64,000 bases of DNA from assembly GCA_034522075.1 (NCBI GenBank), contig JAXHLO010000015.1:1-64000 (forward strand), written 5' to 3'. Position 1 is the stretch's first letter. The number at the start of each line of letters is the position of its first letter. Made by a program: the position numbers and the translations under genes. Under the pieces are notes generated by a model. The model did not search any database. It was not told where the DNA came from and saw only the letters and a list, made by a program, of their open reading frames with translations. Shown here one piece after another: positions 45,579 through 54,256 of the stretch. This DNA is from UBA7803 sp034522075. GTDB lineage: Bacteria > Pseudomonadota > Gammaproteobacteria > Pseudomonadales > Azotimanducaceae.

Positions 45579-47305
45579 TCGGCGGCGGCCGGCCCGGTGC
45601 TGCGGACGAAGCGCTTCTTGCGCCGGTAGGGGAACACGTCCATCACCCGGCCGTGCTCGATGGCCGCCTGCAGACCGCGCCAGTAATCCGGGTCGAACAG
45701 TTCGCCGTGCATTTCATCGAACATCTTCTTCACCCAGGGCTTGCCGAACAGAAAACGCCGGAACTCCTCGGGAAAGACGTCGTTGGGTCCCACGGTGTAC
45801 CAGGGTTCCGCGGCCATCTCCTGTTCCGGGGTCTGGGCCTTGGGTATCTCGCGGAAATTCACGTCGGTCAGGTAGCAGATCTCATCGTAGTCGTAGAACA
45901 CCACCCGACCGTGGCGGGTAATGCCGAAATTTTTCAGCAGCATGTCGCCGGGAAAGATGTTGGCCGCGGCCAGTTGCTTGATGGCGTTACCGTACTCGTC
46001 GAGAGCCTCGGCGATGGCCGACTCGTCGGCCTGCTCGATGAAGAGATTGAGCGGCGTCATGAGGCGCTCGGTATACACGTGGCTGATCTTCACCTCGGTG
46101 TCGGTGATCTGCACGGAGGAGGCTGCCTCCCGCTGCAGTTCCTCGATGAGTTCTGCATTGAAGCGTGAGCGCGGCAGTATCAGGTTCTGGAATTCCTGGG
46201 TATCGGCCATGCGGCCCACCCGGTCGTGGCGTTTGACGATGTAGTACTTGTCGCGGACTTCCCGGGCGGTGATGTTCTTCTGCGGCGGAAAGCGGTCTTT
46301 GATGATCTTGAATACGGTCTGATAGGACGGCAGCGAGAACACCGTCATGACCATGCCGCGGATGCCGGGCGAGATGACGAAGTCGTCGTCCGAGTGGTTG
46401 AGATGTTCCAGCAGATCCCGGTAGAACACGGTCTTGCCGTGCTTGTGCAGCCCCAGGGAGGCATACAGCTCCGAACGTTTCTTGGCCGGCAGCAGCGTGC
46501 GCAGAAAATCCACCAGCGCGTGCGGGTAGTTGGTGTGCACCATGAAGTAGGCGCGGGTGAAACTGAACATCACCGACAGTTCGTCTTCGTCACAGATCAG
46601 CGTGTCGATATACAGGCGGCGCTCTTTGTCGAGCAGCAGCGGCAGTGCGATGGGCCAGGTGTCGCCCCGATAGCTCAGCCGGCCCACCAGATAGGCGCCT
46701 TTGTTGCGAAAGAAGATGGAGCGCAGCATCTCTACCGACAGACCCTCGGTGCTGCGGATTTCCGGGCGCGCCTCGGGCAGGGAGCGCAGCACGTTGCCGA
46801 TATCCCGGTCTTTGTTCTGCCAGCTCACCTCCAGCGGCAGGTCGCGGGCGATGTCGCGCATCATTTCGACGATGCCGCGCTCCGGGTAGTAGGTGATGGT
46901 CAGCGATTCCGCCGGTTCTACGGGCGGCGAGGGGAATTCGCTGGTGACGAACATGACCGTGTCGTTGACGTCGGCGTCGTCGGTCAGGGTGCGGTGCACA
47001 GAGTTGTAGAAAGTCTCGAACAGTTCGGCGTTGTACTCCCGGCTGATGAGCTCCACGTAGGCGGCGCGGGCCTGACGCCACAGATCGGTATCGATGGGAC
47101 CTTCCACCAGGGCCGCGATCATGTCCGCCGTGCGGTCGACGTGGTGATGGTAGGACGCCAGACGGTCGGCGTTGGCCTTCTGAATTTCCAGCCACTGGGC
47201 CTGCTCGAAGCGGCTGCGGGCGGCCAGCGTGACCGCCTGATAGCTCTGCCGGTAGGTTTCGTAGCCGTGAAAGATCCGCCGGGCGATGGGGCGCGCCAGA
47301 CTCAT
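45575..47305 (-). CDS. aceK: Isocitrate dehydrogenase kinase/phosphatase AceK
   Basis: 576 residues. Reversibly phosphorylates isocitrate dehydrogenase to control flow into the glyoxylate shunt. Recognised by the N-terminal RIFHGYETYRQSYQAVTLAARSRFEQAQW and, in the catalytic half, VVFYDYDEICYLTDVNFREIP, LLKNFGITRHGRVV and the C-terminal FGKPWVKKMFDEMHGELFDPDYW. The nucleotide loop is in GIRGMVMTVFSLPSYQTVFKIIKDRF. aceA, aceB and icd are not nearby. Overlaps both neighbours by four bases. Confidence 0.95.
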   Translation of the reverse strand: MSLARPIARRIFHGYETYRQSYQAVTLAARSRFEQAQWLEIQKANADRLASYHHHVDRTADMIAALVEGPIDTDLWRQARAAYVELISREYNAELFETFYNSVHRTLTDDADVNDTVMFVTSEFPSPPVEPAESLTITYYPERGIVEMMRDIARDLPLEVSWQNKDRDIGNVLRSLPEARPEIRSTEGLSVEMLRSIFFRNKGAYLVGRLSYRGDTWPIALPLLLDKERRLYIDTLICDEDELSVMFSFTRAYFMVHTNYPHALVDFLRTLLPAKKRSELYASLGLHKHGKTVFYRDLLEHLNHSDDDFVISPGIRGMVMTVFSLPSYQTVFKIIKDRFPPQKNITAREVRDKYYIVKRHDRVGRMADTQEFQNLILPRSRFNAELIEELQREAASSVQITDTEVKISHVYTERLMTPLNLFIEQADESAIAEALDEYGNAIKQLAAANIFPGDMLLKNFGITRHGRVVFYDYDEICYLTDVNFREIPKAQTPEQEMAAEPWYTVGPNDVFPEEFRRFLFGKPWVKKMFDEMHGELFDPDYWRGLQAAIEHGRVMDVFPYRRKKRFVRSTGPAAAE

Positions 47306-47697
47306 GCGTCATCTTCTCCGTTGTCTTCGCCGCGGCGGTGGCGCCAGCGCTCGGCGTGGGTGGCGGCAATGTGGCGGCGGAAGCGCTGCACGAGCACGGC
47401 CAGTACCACGCCGGCGCACAGTGCGGCCAGCAGCGGATAGGCGAGGGCGGATACCCAGTCGCCGCTGCCCGGCGCGCTGTGAATCCCGGCCAGCAGTCCG
47501 GCGCCCAGGGCTACGGCCAGGGCGTTCTGCACCAGCAGGAATGCGGCCAGCGTCATGGCGGCGGGGATGATCAGGCGATTGATCACATCACCCTGCTCGG
47601 GCTCGTACAACACCACCAGCACACCCAGCAGCAGCGCCCCGGCGATACGCCAGGGCAGGTGCTGCATGATGGCGGGGCGATTCTCGCTGCCGTTCAT
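47302..47697 (-). CDS. Small integral membrane protein of unknown function
   Basis: 131 residues. About four hydrophobic segments: WRIAGALLLGVLVVLY, LIIPAAMTLAAFLLVQNALAVALGAGLLAGI, and WVSALAYPLLAALCAGVVLAVLV, with a charged C-terminal tail (RRHIAATHAERWRHRRGEDNGEDD). I do not recognise the family. It overlaps SDR and aceK by four bases at each end, so its product is probably made with AceK. Confidence 0.65.
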   Translation of the reverse strand: MNGSENRPAIMQHLPWRIAGALLLGVLVVLYEPEQGDVINRLIIPAAMTLAAFLLVQNALAVALGAGLLAGIHSAPGSGDWVSALAYPLLAALCAGVVLAVLVQRFRRHIAATHAERWRHRRGEDNGEDDA

Positions 47698-48470
47698 GTC
47701 ACCACGTCCAGGCTGCCGCCGTCGATGCGGATGTTCTGGCCGTGAATGGCATCGGCCAGAGGGCTGGCCAGAAACGCCACCAGGTTGGCTACCTCCTCGC
47801 GGCGCACGATGCGGCCGATGGGGATTCGATCGGCCACCCGGGGTTCCACCTCTGCCCAGGTATCGCCCCAGCCCTTGCGCCGGCCGCGTTCCAGATAGGC
47901 CTGCTCCACCTCCGGGGTGAGAATCAGCCCCGGGGATACCAGATTCACCCGCACCCCGCTGCCGGCGGTCTCCTGTGCCAGGCTCACCGTGGCGGTGGCC
48001 AGGGCGCCTTTGGCAGCGTAGTAGTGGGGCATGCGCGCAGCCGGCCGGGTGGAGCCCACGGTGCCCAGGTTGATGATTCGGCCCCAGCCGCGCTCACGCA
48101 TGGCTGGAAGAAAGCGGCGGATGAGGCGCTGTGCGGACAATACGTTCTTCTGATACGCCGCAATCCAGTCGTCGCTGTCGCTTTCCAGCCAGCTGCCGGC
48201 GTCGGCGGTACCGTAGTTGTTGATCAGTATGTCCACGGTCTCGCCGGCGCAGGCCGTCGCTACCGCATCGGCGCCGGCATCGGAGGTGATGTCGCCGGTC
48301 ACCGCCGTACCGCAGCCCAGTTCCGCCACCGCTGCTTCCGCCTGCCCGGCTGCCAGGCCGTGCACCAGCACCCGCGCACCTTCTTCGGCGAGCTGCCGGG
48401 CGATGATCATGCCGGTGCCGCGGTAGCTGCCGCTGACCAGGGCCGTGCGGCCTTGCAGGGCCAGATTCAT
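47694..48470 (-). CDS. Classical SDR oxidoreductase
   Basis: 258 residues. Rossmann motif SGSYRGTGMIIARQL (about 14-28; the usual GxxxGxG reads GSYRGTG), LINNYG (about 83-88; the Ala of NNAG is Tyr), and catalytic YYAAKGALAT (Tyr and Lys about 152-156), then SPGLILT. The C-terminal RREEVANLVAFLASPLADAIHGQNIRIDGGSLD is typical. The substrate is unknown. It begins the operon that continues into the membrane protein, aceK and HAD genes. Confidence 0.85.
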   Translation of the reverse strand: MNLALQGRTALVSGSYRGTGMIIARQLAEEGARVLVHGLAAGQAEAAVAELGCGTAVTGDITSDAGADAVATACAGETVDILINNYGTADAGSWLESDSDDWIAAYQKNVLSAQRLIRRFLPAMRERGWGRIINLGTVGSTRPAARMPHYYAAKGALATATVSLAQETAGSGVRVNLVSPGLILTPEVEQAYLERGRRKGWGDTWAEVEPRVADRIPIGRIVRREEVANLVAFLASPLADAIHGQNIRIDGGSLDVVT

Positions 48471-48554
48471 GGGGCTCTCCGTTCGTACTTCCAGGCGGCC
48501 AAGATAACAGGATTAACCCGTATACTGCGCGCCGCAAGCCGCTTTCGAAGGGCG

Positions 48555-49310
48555 ATGGATTCTCTGACCCTGATTCTATTTCTGCTGGCCACTGCCGTGG
48601 GCAGCTATGTCCAGTCCGTGGCGGGCTTCGCCATGGGTATGATCATCATTGCCGTAGTCGTCGGCGGTGGATTGCTCGACGTGCCGGTCATCACCGCAGT
48701 GGTGAGTCTGCTGTCGCTGGTCAACATCGTGCTGGCCCTGCGCGGCCACGGTCATCACCTGGCGCGGCCGGTATTCTTCTGGATGGCCCTGGGCCTGCTG
48801 CCGGCTGTGGCGGTGGGAGTCTGGCTGCTCGAGCACCTGGACGCGCGGGCGCAATGGCTGCTGGAGCTGCTGCTCGGCGCGTTCATCGTAACCGGCAGTC
48901 TGTCGATGATGATTCGCCCGCGGTTGCGGGCGCGGATTTCACCGCCCTGGGCCTGTTTTGTGGCGGGTTTTTCCGGCGGCCTGCTGGGCGGCATGTTCTC
49001 GGCGTCCGGCCCGGTAATGGGCTGGTTCAACTATCGACAGCCGCTCACCGTGGCGCAGATCAGAACCACCCTGCTGGCCAGCTTCGCCCTCACCACCACG
49101 TTCCGCACCCTGGTGGTGGGCTATGCGGGCGGTCTCACCCGGGAGGTCTGGCTGCTCTGTCTCATCGGCCTGCCGGTGGTGCTGGCCGGCACCTGGCTGG
49201 GTCGCGGCTTCCCGCCGCCGGTAGCGGAGATCACCCTGAAACGTCTGGCCTTCGGCCTGCTGGTGCTCATGGGCTGCTGGTCCATGGCGCGGGCGTTGCT
49301 GCGTCCGTGA
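48555..49310 (+). CDS. TauE/SafE-family permease
   Basis: 251 residues, about eight transmembrane helices. The N-terminal VGSYVQSVAGFAMGMIIIAVV and the middle FVAGFSGGLLGGMFSASGPVMGWFNYRQ are the duplicated family signatures. TauE/SafE proteins export sulfite or organosulfonates, or transport other anions. The ATG at 48555 follows GAAGGGCG. It converges on the FAD oxidoreductase, whose stop is immediately adjacent. Confidence 0.85.
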   Translation: MDSLTLILFLLATAVGSYVQSVAGFAMGMIIIAVVVGGGLLDVPVITAVVSLLSLVNIVLALRGHGHHLARPVFFWMALGLLPAVAVGVWLLEHLDARAQWLLELLLGAFIVTGSLSMMIRPRLRARISPPWACFVAGFSGGLLGGMFSASGPVMGWFNYRQPLTVAQIRTTLLASFALTTTFRTLVVGYAGGLTREVWLLCLIGLPVVLAGTWLGRGFPPPVAEITLKRLAFGLLVLMGCWSMARALLRP

Positions 49311-50798
49311 TCAGCCTTCGCCGCGAATGACGGCGAGCATCTCCGACCGGCTCGGCCCGCGCTGGATGCGTGACGCCGCATTGCGCGCCCGGCCGCGCAG
49401 CATGTAGGCGAAGATGATCATCCGGGTACGCCGTTCCGCCAGAAAGGCGCCGGGCTTTTCCAGCAGGTTCATGGTGCGCGACACGCCCCGGTTGACGTGC
49501 AGGTTGTAGCGCGCGGCGGCGGCCATGGCATCACCGAAGGCCATGGCGAAAGCGTTTGCCGAACGATGCTGTCCTGTCGCTGGTGCGCTCACCGGTTCTC
49601 GCTTCGTGGGCCTGACGGATCCCGTTGCGGTCTTCACCGAGGCTCGAGTCATAGATGGGCCGCAGCTCGGCCCTGGTGCGCTCATCGAACACCCGCGCGC
49701 GCTCGAGCGGTTCGCGGACTTCGCTGAGTACGTCGGCGAGCATGTGGGCGTGGAGAATGCCCGTACTGCAGCCGCGTCCGTACAGCGGGTTGGTGCGCAG
49801 CGCAGCATCTCCCACGGCGAAGAAATTGCGCGCCAGCGGTTGCCCGTCCTGCACGTAGTGGCGCCACACGGCACGGATGTCGCCGATGCCGAACGGCTCG
49901 GTGGTGGCAATGGCCTTGCCTGGTTGAACCCACGGCGCGAGCCCCGGAATGCTCCGGCAGATGGTGTCGAAGGTCTCGCCATTCTTTACGGCTTCGCGCA
50001 GCTCGGTTTCGTCGTTGTGCACGCAGACGATGACGGCGAAGTTGCCGTTGTCGCCGGGAAACACGCCGAATTTGATGTACCCCAGATCGCCGGCAGCGCG
50101 GTCCTTGCTGTCCCGCGGCGGTTCCTCGACGCCCGGGGCGAGGCGATAGTGGCGCGTGTAGTAGACGATCTCGGCGTCTTCGTTTTCCTCTTCCACGCGA
50201 GCGCCGAGCTCCTCGAACCAGCGCGGAAAGCGGCTATGCCGGCCACTAGCATGACCACCGACATCTGCACTGAGCCGGTCGCCGTGCTCGACGATGCAGT
50301 CACGGCGCAGTTTCACGCCGGTGACCGTCAGTGCGCCTGCCTCGGCCTTCGCGACCACGCCGTCGATGGTCACGCCGTTTCTGATGGTGATGTTGTCGAA
50401 GCGGCCCACATAGCGGCGCAGCACCGTTTCGATGGTGGCCCGGCGGCACAGCAGTACCCATAGCTTGTCGTCGCCGGGGGCGGGCCGGTAGCGCCCGGCC
50501 AGCTCCGGCGAGAGCATCTCGGGATAACTCAGGCGGCGGGCGCCGGCGGCGTAGAAGTCGTCCAGCAGATCGGGATAGTTGTCCTGCAGCAGATTGCACA
50601 TCAGACCGAGGAACGCATGGGGATGGCGGAACTGGCTGGCGCCCCGGCGCGGCCAGTCGAAGAAAGCCCGGTCGGCATCGCCGTCCGGCGGCGCGCTGTC
50701 CCGCTCCACACGGTGACGCCGAAGCCTCGGCGGGCCAGCGCGAGGGCCGAGCACAGGCCGGCAATGCCGCCGCCGACCACGAGTACGCGCTCAGTCAC
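49311..50798 (-). pseudogene. FAD-dependent oxidoreductase (halogenase/geranylgeranyl reductase-like), two compensating frameshifts
   Basis: About 495 codons. From GTG 50798 it reads VTERVLVVGGGIAGLCSALALARRGFGVTV, the FAD-binding Rossmann motif. A missing base near 50709 then moves the frame, after which it continues with ERDSAPPDGDADRAFFDW, WVLLCRRATIETVLRRYVGRF and FFAVGDAALRTNPLYGRGCSTGILHAH (second FAD motif). Between about 49545 and 49610 the frame returns, giving FAMAFGDAMAAAARYNLH and RTRMIIFAYMLRGRARNAAS at the end. Start and end frames agree, so the two shifts compensate. The GTG overlaps the TetR stop (GTGA). The product is a flavin monooxygenase-like enzyme of unknown substrate. 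Confidence 0.75.
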
Positions 50799-51550
50799 GG
50801 CGTCTCCTCGTCGTTGGTGGGGTTGAGATATTTGAGTTGATCGGCCAGCAGCTCGCGGGTCTCCGCATCGAGCTCGCCGCGCTGCAGGCGCTCGGCCAGC
50901 ACCTGCCGCCAGAGCTGCTGCAGGGTGGCCTCGGCGCTGCGCATCTGCGTTTCGAGCTTGGCGCGGCTGGCGTCTGTGGCAATGGCGCGCAGCACCAGCG
51001 CCAGACCGTAGTGATTGCGCGCCGTCATTTCTTCGAGGCTGAGCGCGCCCTGAGCCCATTCCAGGACGTTGGCGACGATGAGCTGGCTCGAGGCGATGGC
51101 GAAGGCATCCGGATCCACCTGGCTGTCCAGCAGCCCGGCCTGGGTGGCCTGGCGCAGCAGGCGTTTCCAGATCAGGTAGCGCGGCCCGCCCACCATATAG
51201 CGGAACTCCGGTCCGTCGCGGCTCACGGCGCAGATGACGTTGCGGTAGAACTCGGGTTCCCGGGCCAGCATGGCGGACATGAGCTTGATGCCCTCGAACA
51301 GCGCTTCGATTTCGTCGGCCTGCAGACCATCCAGCGCCTGCTGATACTCGGCCAGATCGTCGTTGAGCACGGCCAGCAGGATGGCCTGTTTGGAACCGAA
51401 CAGATTGTAGGGGGTGGCGATACTCACACCGGCCTGTTCGGCGAGGCTGCGCATGGAGAAGCCCATGTCGCCGGTGCGCTGCATGAGGGCGCGGGCGGCC
51501 CCGACGATGTCGTCGCGGCGTTGATTCTTGCCGGCTTCTCTGGAGGACAT
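50795..51550 (-). CDS. TetR-family transcriptional regulator
   Basis: 251 residues. The N-terminal HTH domain is DDIVGAARALMQRTGDMGFSMRSLAEQAGVSIATPYNLFGSKQAIL (about 13-58). A long ligand-binding domain follows. It precedes the FAD oxidoreductase with a GTGA overlap, so the two are cotranscribed and the oxidoreductase probably acts on the ligand or its product. A long perfect inverted repeat lies directly upstream of the start. Confidence 0.88.
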   Translation of the reverse strand: MSSREAGKNQRRDDIVGAARALMQRTGDMGFSMRSLAEQAGVSIATPYNLFGSKQAILLAVLNDDLAEYQQALDGLQADEIEALFEGIKLMSAMLAREPEFYRNVICAVSRDGPEFRYMVGGPRYLIWKRLLRQATQAGLLDSQVDPDAFAIASSQLIVANVLEWAQGALSLEEMTARNHYGLALVLRAIATDASRAKLETQMRSAEATLQQLWRQVLAERLQRGELDAETRELLADQLKYLNPTNDEETP

Positions 51551-51569
51551 GGCAGACCCGTGTGGCTAG

Positions 51570-51600
51570 AACATGTTATATACTGAAGCTATAACATGTT
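51570..51600. promoter_or_regulatory. 31-bp operator-like inverted repeat upstream of TetR gene
   Basis: AACATGTTATA (51570-51580) and TATAACATGTT (51590-51600) are perfect 11-base arms around TACTGAAGC. Each arm also contains the 8-base palindrome AACATGTT, giving two half sites 20 bases apart. It is 20 bases upstream of the TetR ATG and close to the end of uup, and is probably the autoregulatory operator. Confidence 0.75.
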
Positions 51601-51645
51601 TCAAGTCTGCCTGTGCGTCCATAGGCGGCGCGTCCAGACGCCGAC

Positions 51646-53529
51646 TCAGCCTTCCAGCGCCTCCCAGCGGGCATAGGCCTGCTGCAGGCGCGCTTGTGTC
51701 TCGGCCAGGTCGCGCATGGTGTCGGCCACCGTTTGCGCATCCGCACGGTAGAATTGCGGGTCTGCAGCGCGCGCCTGCAATTGCGCCAGCGCCGTTTCCA
51801 GGGCTTCGATCTGCTCCGGCAGAGCGGCCAGCTCGCGCTGCTCCCGGTTGCCGAGCTTCGGCTGGCTGCGCGGCGCCGGGGCTGCCGGCCTGGCTCTGGC
51901 CGGACGTGCGGCGGCGCTCGCCTGCTGTGCCGCCCGCGCTTCATGGTCACGCAGCCAGTCGCTGTAGCCGCCGGGGTGCTCCTCGACATAGCCGTCGCCG
52001 GCAAGCGCCAGAATGCTGGTGACGGTACGGTCGAGAAAGCTGCGGTCGTGACTGACCAGCAGCAGCGTGCCGTCGTAATCGGCGACGATCTCCTCGAGCA
52101 GTTCCAGCGTCTCCACATCCAGGTCGTTGGTGGGTTCGTCAAGCACCAGCAGGTTGGCCGGCTGAGCGAACAGTTTGGCCAGCAGCAGGCGATTGCGTTC
52201 GCCCCCCGACAGCGCGCTCACCGGCGAGGCGATGCGTGCCGGCGGAAACAGAAAATCCTGCAGGTAGCCGACCACGTGGCGCGAGGTGCCGCCCACCACG
52301 ATCTGATCGGAACCTTCGCCGACGTTGTCGCGCACCGTACGGGCGTTGTCGAGTTGCGCGCGCTCCTGGTCGAAGTAGGCCACTTTCAGTTGTGTGCCGT
52401 GCTGGACGGTGCCGCTGGTGGGTGCCAGTTCGCCGAGCAGCAGCTTCAGCAGCGTACTCTTGCCGCTGCCGTTGGGGCCGATGATGCCGATGCGATCACC
52501 GCGCATGACGGTGGTGGAGAAGTCGCGGATGCACGGAACGCCGTCATAAGAGAAGCTTACGTCCTCTGCCTCCAGCACCAGCTTGCCGGAGCGTTCCCCG
52601 GCATCCAGGCGCATGTTGGCGTTGCCCTGGCGGCTGCGCCGTTCGGCCCGTTCCCGGCGCATGGCTTCGAGCCGCCGGACCCGGCCCTCGTTGCGGGTGC
52701 GCCGCGCCTTGATGCCCTGCCGGATCCAGATTTCCTCCTGGGCCAGGGCCTGGTCGAATTTACGGGCCGCGTCGGCCTCCGCCTCGAGCAGGGCGTTCTT
52801 GCGGCTCAAATACTCGCCGTAGCTGCCGGGAAACGAGCGCAGGACGCCCCGGTCGAGCTCGACGATGCGGGTGGCCAGACGGTTGATGAGCGTGCGGTCG
52901 TGGGTAATGAACAGCACGGTGCCCGGGTAGTTGAGCAACGCCTCTTCGAGCCCGCGAATGGCGTCGATGTCCAGATGGTTGGTGGGCTCATCGAGCAGCA
53001 GCAGGTCCGGCTCGCTCACCAGGGCCTGCCCCAGCATGGCCCGGCGCCGCACGCCGCCGCTGCTGCTCGCCATCAGCGCGTCGGGCTCCAGGCCCAGGCG
53101 GCTCAGGGTCGCCTCGATTCGTTGCGAGCCTTCCCAGGCACCGGCGGCCTCGATCTGCGCCTGCAGCGCGCTGAACGCCTCCCAGCCCGCCTCGTCGGCA
53201 TCGGCCAGTGCGGCGCTGGCTTCGTGGTAGCGGGCCAGCAGGCCGGCATGGTCGCCGAGGCCGGCCGCCACCACGTCGAACAGGGTGGATTCCACCCCCG
53301 CGGGAACCTCCTGGGCCAGCTTGGCGATACGCACGCCGTCGCGCCGCCGGATCTGTCCGCTGTCGATGCTCTGGGTGGCATTGATAACGTTCAGCAGCGT
53401 GGATTTGCCGGCGCCGTTGCGGCCCACCAGGCAGACGCGTTCGCGCGGTTCGATGACCAGGTCGGCATGGTCGAGCAGGGGAACGTGGCCGAACGCCAGA
53501 CAGACGTCCTGCAGTTGAATCAGTGCCAT
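51646..53529 (-). CDS. uup: ABC-F family ATPase Uup
   Basis: 627 residues. Two ABC domains. The first has Walker A GRNGAGKST (about 37-45) and LLLLDEPTNHLD; the second has Walker A GPNGSGKST (about 350) and LLVLDEPTNDLD. Between them is an Arg-rich linker. The first signature reads SSSGG where LSGG is usual; the second is LSGGERNRLLLAK. A C-terminal coiled coil (EQIEALETALAQLQARAAD) is typical of Uup. Such proteins act on stalled or branched nucleic acids or ribosomes. It follows the Nudix gene with a 6-base gap. Confidence 0.92.
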   Translation of the reverse strand: MALIQLQDVCLAFGHVPLLDHADLVIEPRERVCLVGRNGAGKSTLLNVINATQSIDSGQIRRRDGVRIAKLAQEVPAGVESTLFDVVAAGLGDHAGLLARYHEASAALADADEAGWEAFSALQAQIEAAGAWEGSQRIEATLSRLGLEPDALMASSSGGVRRRAMLGQALVSEPDLLLLDEPTNHLDIDAIRGLEEALLNYPGTVLFITHDRTLINRLATRIVELDRGVLRSFPGSYGEYLSRKNALLEAEADAARKFDQALAQEEIWIRQGIKARRTRNEGRVRRLEAMRRERAERRSRQGNANMRLDAGERSGKLVLEAEDVSFSYDGVPCIRDFSTTVMRGDRIGIIGPNGSGKSTLLKLLLGELAPTSGTVQHGTQLKVAYFDQERAQLDNARTVRDNVGEGSDQIVVGGTSRHVVGYLQDFLFPPARIASPVSALSGGERNRLLLAKLFAQPANLLVLDEPTNDLDVETLELLEEIVADYDGTLLLVSHDRSFLDRTVTSILALAGDGYVEEHPGGYSDWLRDHEARAAQQASAAARPARARPAAPAPRSQPKLGNREQRELAALPEQIEALETALAQLQARAADPQFYRADAQTVADTMRDLAETQARLQQAYARWEALEG

Positions 53530-53535
53530 GAAGTT

Positions 53536-54255
53536 TCAGTAGACCTCGACCGTGTTCTCGAAGATGAATCCGTCTTTGGACATCACCAGGCGATGGCGTT
53601 CCCCGGGCGCGTCCGCGTCCCAGGCGGCGTAGCCGGCGTCGCCGTGCCACATGGCCACCCGGGTGCCGTCCCGGCGTTTGGCCAGGTGTGTGGCGTAGAA
53701 GCGGGTGGGCGTCGTGCGCAGGTGCGCGAGCAGGCTGTCCACGTCGCCATGGCGGGACAGGTGAAATAGCGTCACCCAGGTGGGCGGCGCCAGATCGATG
53801 CGGCCGGCAGCGTGCTGTTCCAGCGCCGCCGCCGGCGCCAGCCACTGGTGATTCTGAATCTCGCCGCCGTCCACGTTGACCTCGTGATCGTCCACGCGGG
53901 CGGCGAAGAACCAGGTGGCGAAGCGTTTCGGCGTGCTCGGCGGCGGTGTCCAGTGGGAAAACCAGACGAACTCGTCGGGGCTGGCCGTAATACCGGTCTC
54001 TTCCTGAGTTTCCCGCACCGCCGCATTGCGCGCGGCGGCATCGGCATTGCCGTCGGCCGGATGGTCCTGCGGGTCTACCCGGCCGCCGGGGAAGACCCAC
54101 ATGCCGCCGAAGGCGATTTTCGAGGTCTTGTGCAGCAACAGCACCTGCGGCTCCGGGACCTCACGCAGCAGCACCACCGTGGCAGCCGCGATGGCCGGGT
54201 TGTCGGCTTCCCGACGGTCGATATCGTCGCCGTAGATGTCGTTGCGGTGCCTCAT
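53536..54255 (-). CDS. Nudix hydrolase (NUDT19-like)
   Basis: 239 residues. The Nudix box is enlarged: GGRVDPQDHPADGNADAAA then AVRETQEETGI, with about ten extra residues between the first Gly-Gly and the REUXEE part. This layout, with a WVFPGG start, is like NUDT19 (CoA diphosphatase) and bacterial relatives. It stops six bases before uup and its start abuts the metallo-beta-lactamase-fold gene (1 base between), so the three are probably an operon. Confidence 0.83.
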   Translation of the reverse strand: MRHRNDIYGDDIDRREADNPAIAAATVVLLREVPEPQVLLLHKTSKIAFGGMWVFPGGRVDPQDHPADGNADAAARNAAVRETQEETGITASPDEFVWFSHWTPPPSTPKRFATWFFAARVDDHEVNVDGGEIQNHQWLAPAAALEQHAAGRIDLAPPTWVTLFHLSRHGDVDSLLAHLRTTPTRFYATHLAKRRDGTRVAMWHGDAGYAAWDADAPGERHRLVMSKDGFIFENTVEVY

Positions 54256-54256
54256 G

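Noticed and set aside
51694..53769. 691-codon plus-strand open frame opposite uup
   Set aside because: The uup frame has all ABC motifs. The antisense frame is low-complexity and unsupported.
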